Translations under genes and position numbers: made by a program
Part shown: piece after piece, positions 54,147-55,109 of the stretch
Layout: the number at the start of each line of letters is the position of its first letter
How positions within the stretch are numbered: the first letter of the stretch is position 1
NCBI GenBank assembly: GCA_029862125.1
Contig: JAOTXY010000016.1
Coordinates: 1-55,109 of the forward strand
Length of the DNA stretch: 55,109 nucleotides
Origin: Gammaproteobacteria bacterium
GTDB lineage: Bacteria; Pseudomonadota; Gammaproteobacteria; GCA-001735895
Direction of reading: 5' to 3'
The notes under the pieces: generated by a model
What the model was told of the DNA's origin: nothing
The model's database searches: none
What the model saw: only the letters and a program-made list of their open reading frames with translations

Positions 54147-55109
54147 TCAGGCGATTGCTTTCGCTAACATTCGGGGCCTGCCCGGCGGAATCTCGTTCGC
54201 GGCGATAACGTGGCTGTACCAGTACGCGGAATTCTTGAGGGTACGCTGCTGGGACTCGTAATCGACATGAATAATGCCGAAGCGCTTCGAATAGCCCTCG
54301 GCCCATTCGAAGTTATCCATCAGCGACCACAGGGAATATCCGATACAGGGCACACCATCCTCGATTGCGCGACCATATTCAGCGAGGTAATGGCGGTGAA
54401 ACTCGATGCGCGCCTCGTCTTCGACCACGCCCTCGTGCACGGAATCGGTATTGGCCATACCATTTTCGGTGACTACCAGCGGCAACCGGTAGCGTTCATG
54501 ATAAAATTTCGGCGCCCAGTACATGACTTCGGGCGTCACCGGCCAGCCCATGTCTGTGTAGGCAAGACCTTCCCTGTCGACAATTTCAAAACCGGTTTCG
54601 TCGTTGGCACGCACGTAACTACCCCAGTAGATGTTGGTGCCGAAATAATCGAGCGGCTGGCAAATCGTCTCCAGGTCACCAGCCGGAATTTCGGGCATGT
54701 CGGTGGCGAACAGCTCCATTCCGTCCGCGGGGTATTGACCCAGGATAATGGGATCGGAGAACCAGGTGTTATTGAAGATATTCTTTTCCAGGATCGCAAA
54801 GTTGCGCGCCCGCGCCGCCTCGATATCCTGCTCGAGATCGGTCTCGGGCATGAAAAAATTGCCCGTGTTGGAGGCGCTGATAAAAGGGTCTTTTTTTGCT
54901 CGCGCCCTGATGACCTGCACCGCCTTACCGTGGGCCAGCAGGGTATGATGCGCGGCGCGCAAAACTTCGGCAAAACCCATCCTGAGTCCGGGCGCATGCG
55001 TGCCCTGTTGATGACCCTGGCCAATATAAACCTGGGGTTCGTTGAGCGTGCACCAGTTAGACACGCGGTCGGACAGCCGGTCGACGATGAGCGCCGTGTA
55101 TTCGGCAAA
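54147..55109 (-). CDS. Glycoside hydrolase family 1 (beta-glucosidase/beta-galactosidase), 5' end cut by window
   Basis: Partial: the frame is open to the right edge (FAEYTALIVDRLSD... continuing upstream). The acid/base Glu is in TLNEPQVY and the nucleophile Glu in VVTENGMA. Other GH1 marks are GYSLWSLMDNFEWAEGYSKRFG (given as SLWSLMDNFEWAEGY) and DYFGTNIYW. Full-length GH1 enzymes have about 450 residues; 320 are seen. It probably cleaves beta-linked sugars and is likely cytoplasmic. The mutarotase-fold gene follows it. Confidence 0.92.
   Translation of the reverse strand, partial: FAEYTALIVDRLSDRVSNWCTLNEPQVYIGQGHQQGTHAPGLRMGFAEVLRAAHHTLLAHGKAVQVIRARAKKDPFISASNTGNFFMPETDLEQDIEAARARNFAILEKNIFNNTWFSDPIILGQYPADGMELFATDMPEIPAGDLETICQPLDYFGTNIYWGSYVRANDETGFEIVDREGLAYTDMGWPVTPEVMYWAPKFYHERYRLPLVVTENGMANTDSVHEGVVEDEARIEFHRHYLAEYGRAIEDGVPCIGYSLWSLMDNFEWAEGYSKRFGIIHVDYESQQRTLKNSAYWYSHVIAANEIPPGRPRMLAKAIA

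Overview
The window looks like chromosomal DNA of a marine or sediment-type gammaproteobacterium (Pseudomonadota). It has moderate GC, short intergenic gaps and mostly AGGAGG-type ribosome sites. It carries Pseudomonas-style denitrification genes: nirS, nirE-C-F-G-H-DL-J, nosRZDFY and a Dnr regulator. No rRNA, intact tRNA, insertion sequence, integrase, phage module or CRISPR array is visible. The species cannot be named from the sequence alone.

Layout. (1) 1-3978: end of a sarcosine/dimethylglycine-dehydrogenase-like flavoprotein and a PLP fold-type II enzyme. (2) 4032-27800: denitrification region. nirS (cytochrome cd1, here with an extra N-terminal cytochrome c domain) lies downstream of a di-heme cytochrome c peroxidase on the minus strand. 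A ferritin-like gene diverges from nosR-nosZ-nosD-nosF-nosY. A Tat-exported thioredoxin-fold gene follows where nosL is often found, and no nosL is seen. A nearly gene-free 600 bp stretch with a tRNA 3'-end remnant comes next. After it are a diaminopentanoate-dehydrogenase-like gene, a cyclic-nucleotide-binding-domain-only protein and a Na/Pi cotransporter. The tightly overlapping heme d1 operon nirE-nirC-nirF-nirG-nirH-nirDL-nirJ follows and is closed by a convergent dnr. (3) 27892-35638: GDPD phosphodiesterase, small proteins, Sir2 deacylase, MetE-like methyltransferase, an alpha/beta hydrolase, an unusual DsbA-REC-GGDEF protein and an exported repeat protein. (4) 35819-49657: gdhA, a SRPBCC/zinc-ribbon class III nucleotide cyclase, AlkB, an acyl-CoA ligase/SDR pair, PhhB, DUF748, YegP and YpfJ-type genes. 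(5) 49692-55109: DUF1989 protein, a subtilase with a C-terminal HExxH motif, a LysE exporter, an epimerase-fold protein and a truncated family 1 glycosidase.

How it works together. NirS reduces nitrite to NO in the periplasm. The nirE-J products make its heme d1 from uroporphyrinogen III through precorrin-2/siroheme and the siroheme decarboxylases. NosZ reduces N2O to N2, with NosR supplying electrons and NosDFY supporting copper-centre maturation. The NO reductase (norCB), nirM, nirN and nosL are not in the window. TTGA(C/T)-N4-(A/G)TCA(A/T) boxes precede nirS, nosR and nirE, and the Dnr-type regulator at 27123-27800 is the obvious candidate to bind them. The most unusual items are the NirS fusion, the thioredoxin-REC-GGDEF fusion, the hairpin-rich nosR-nosZ leader, the tRNA and prepilin remnants, and the subtilase/HExxH protein.
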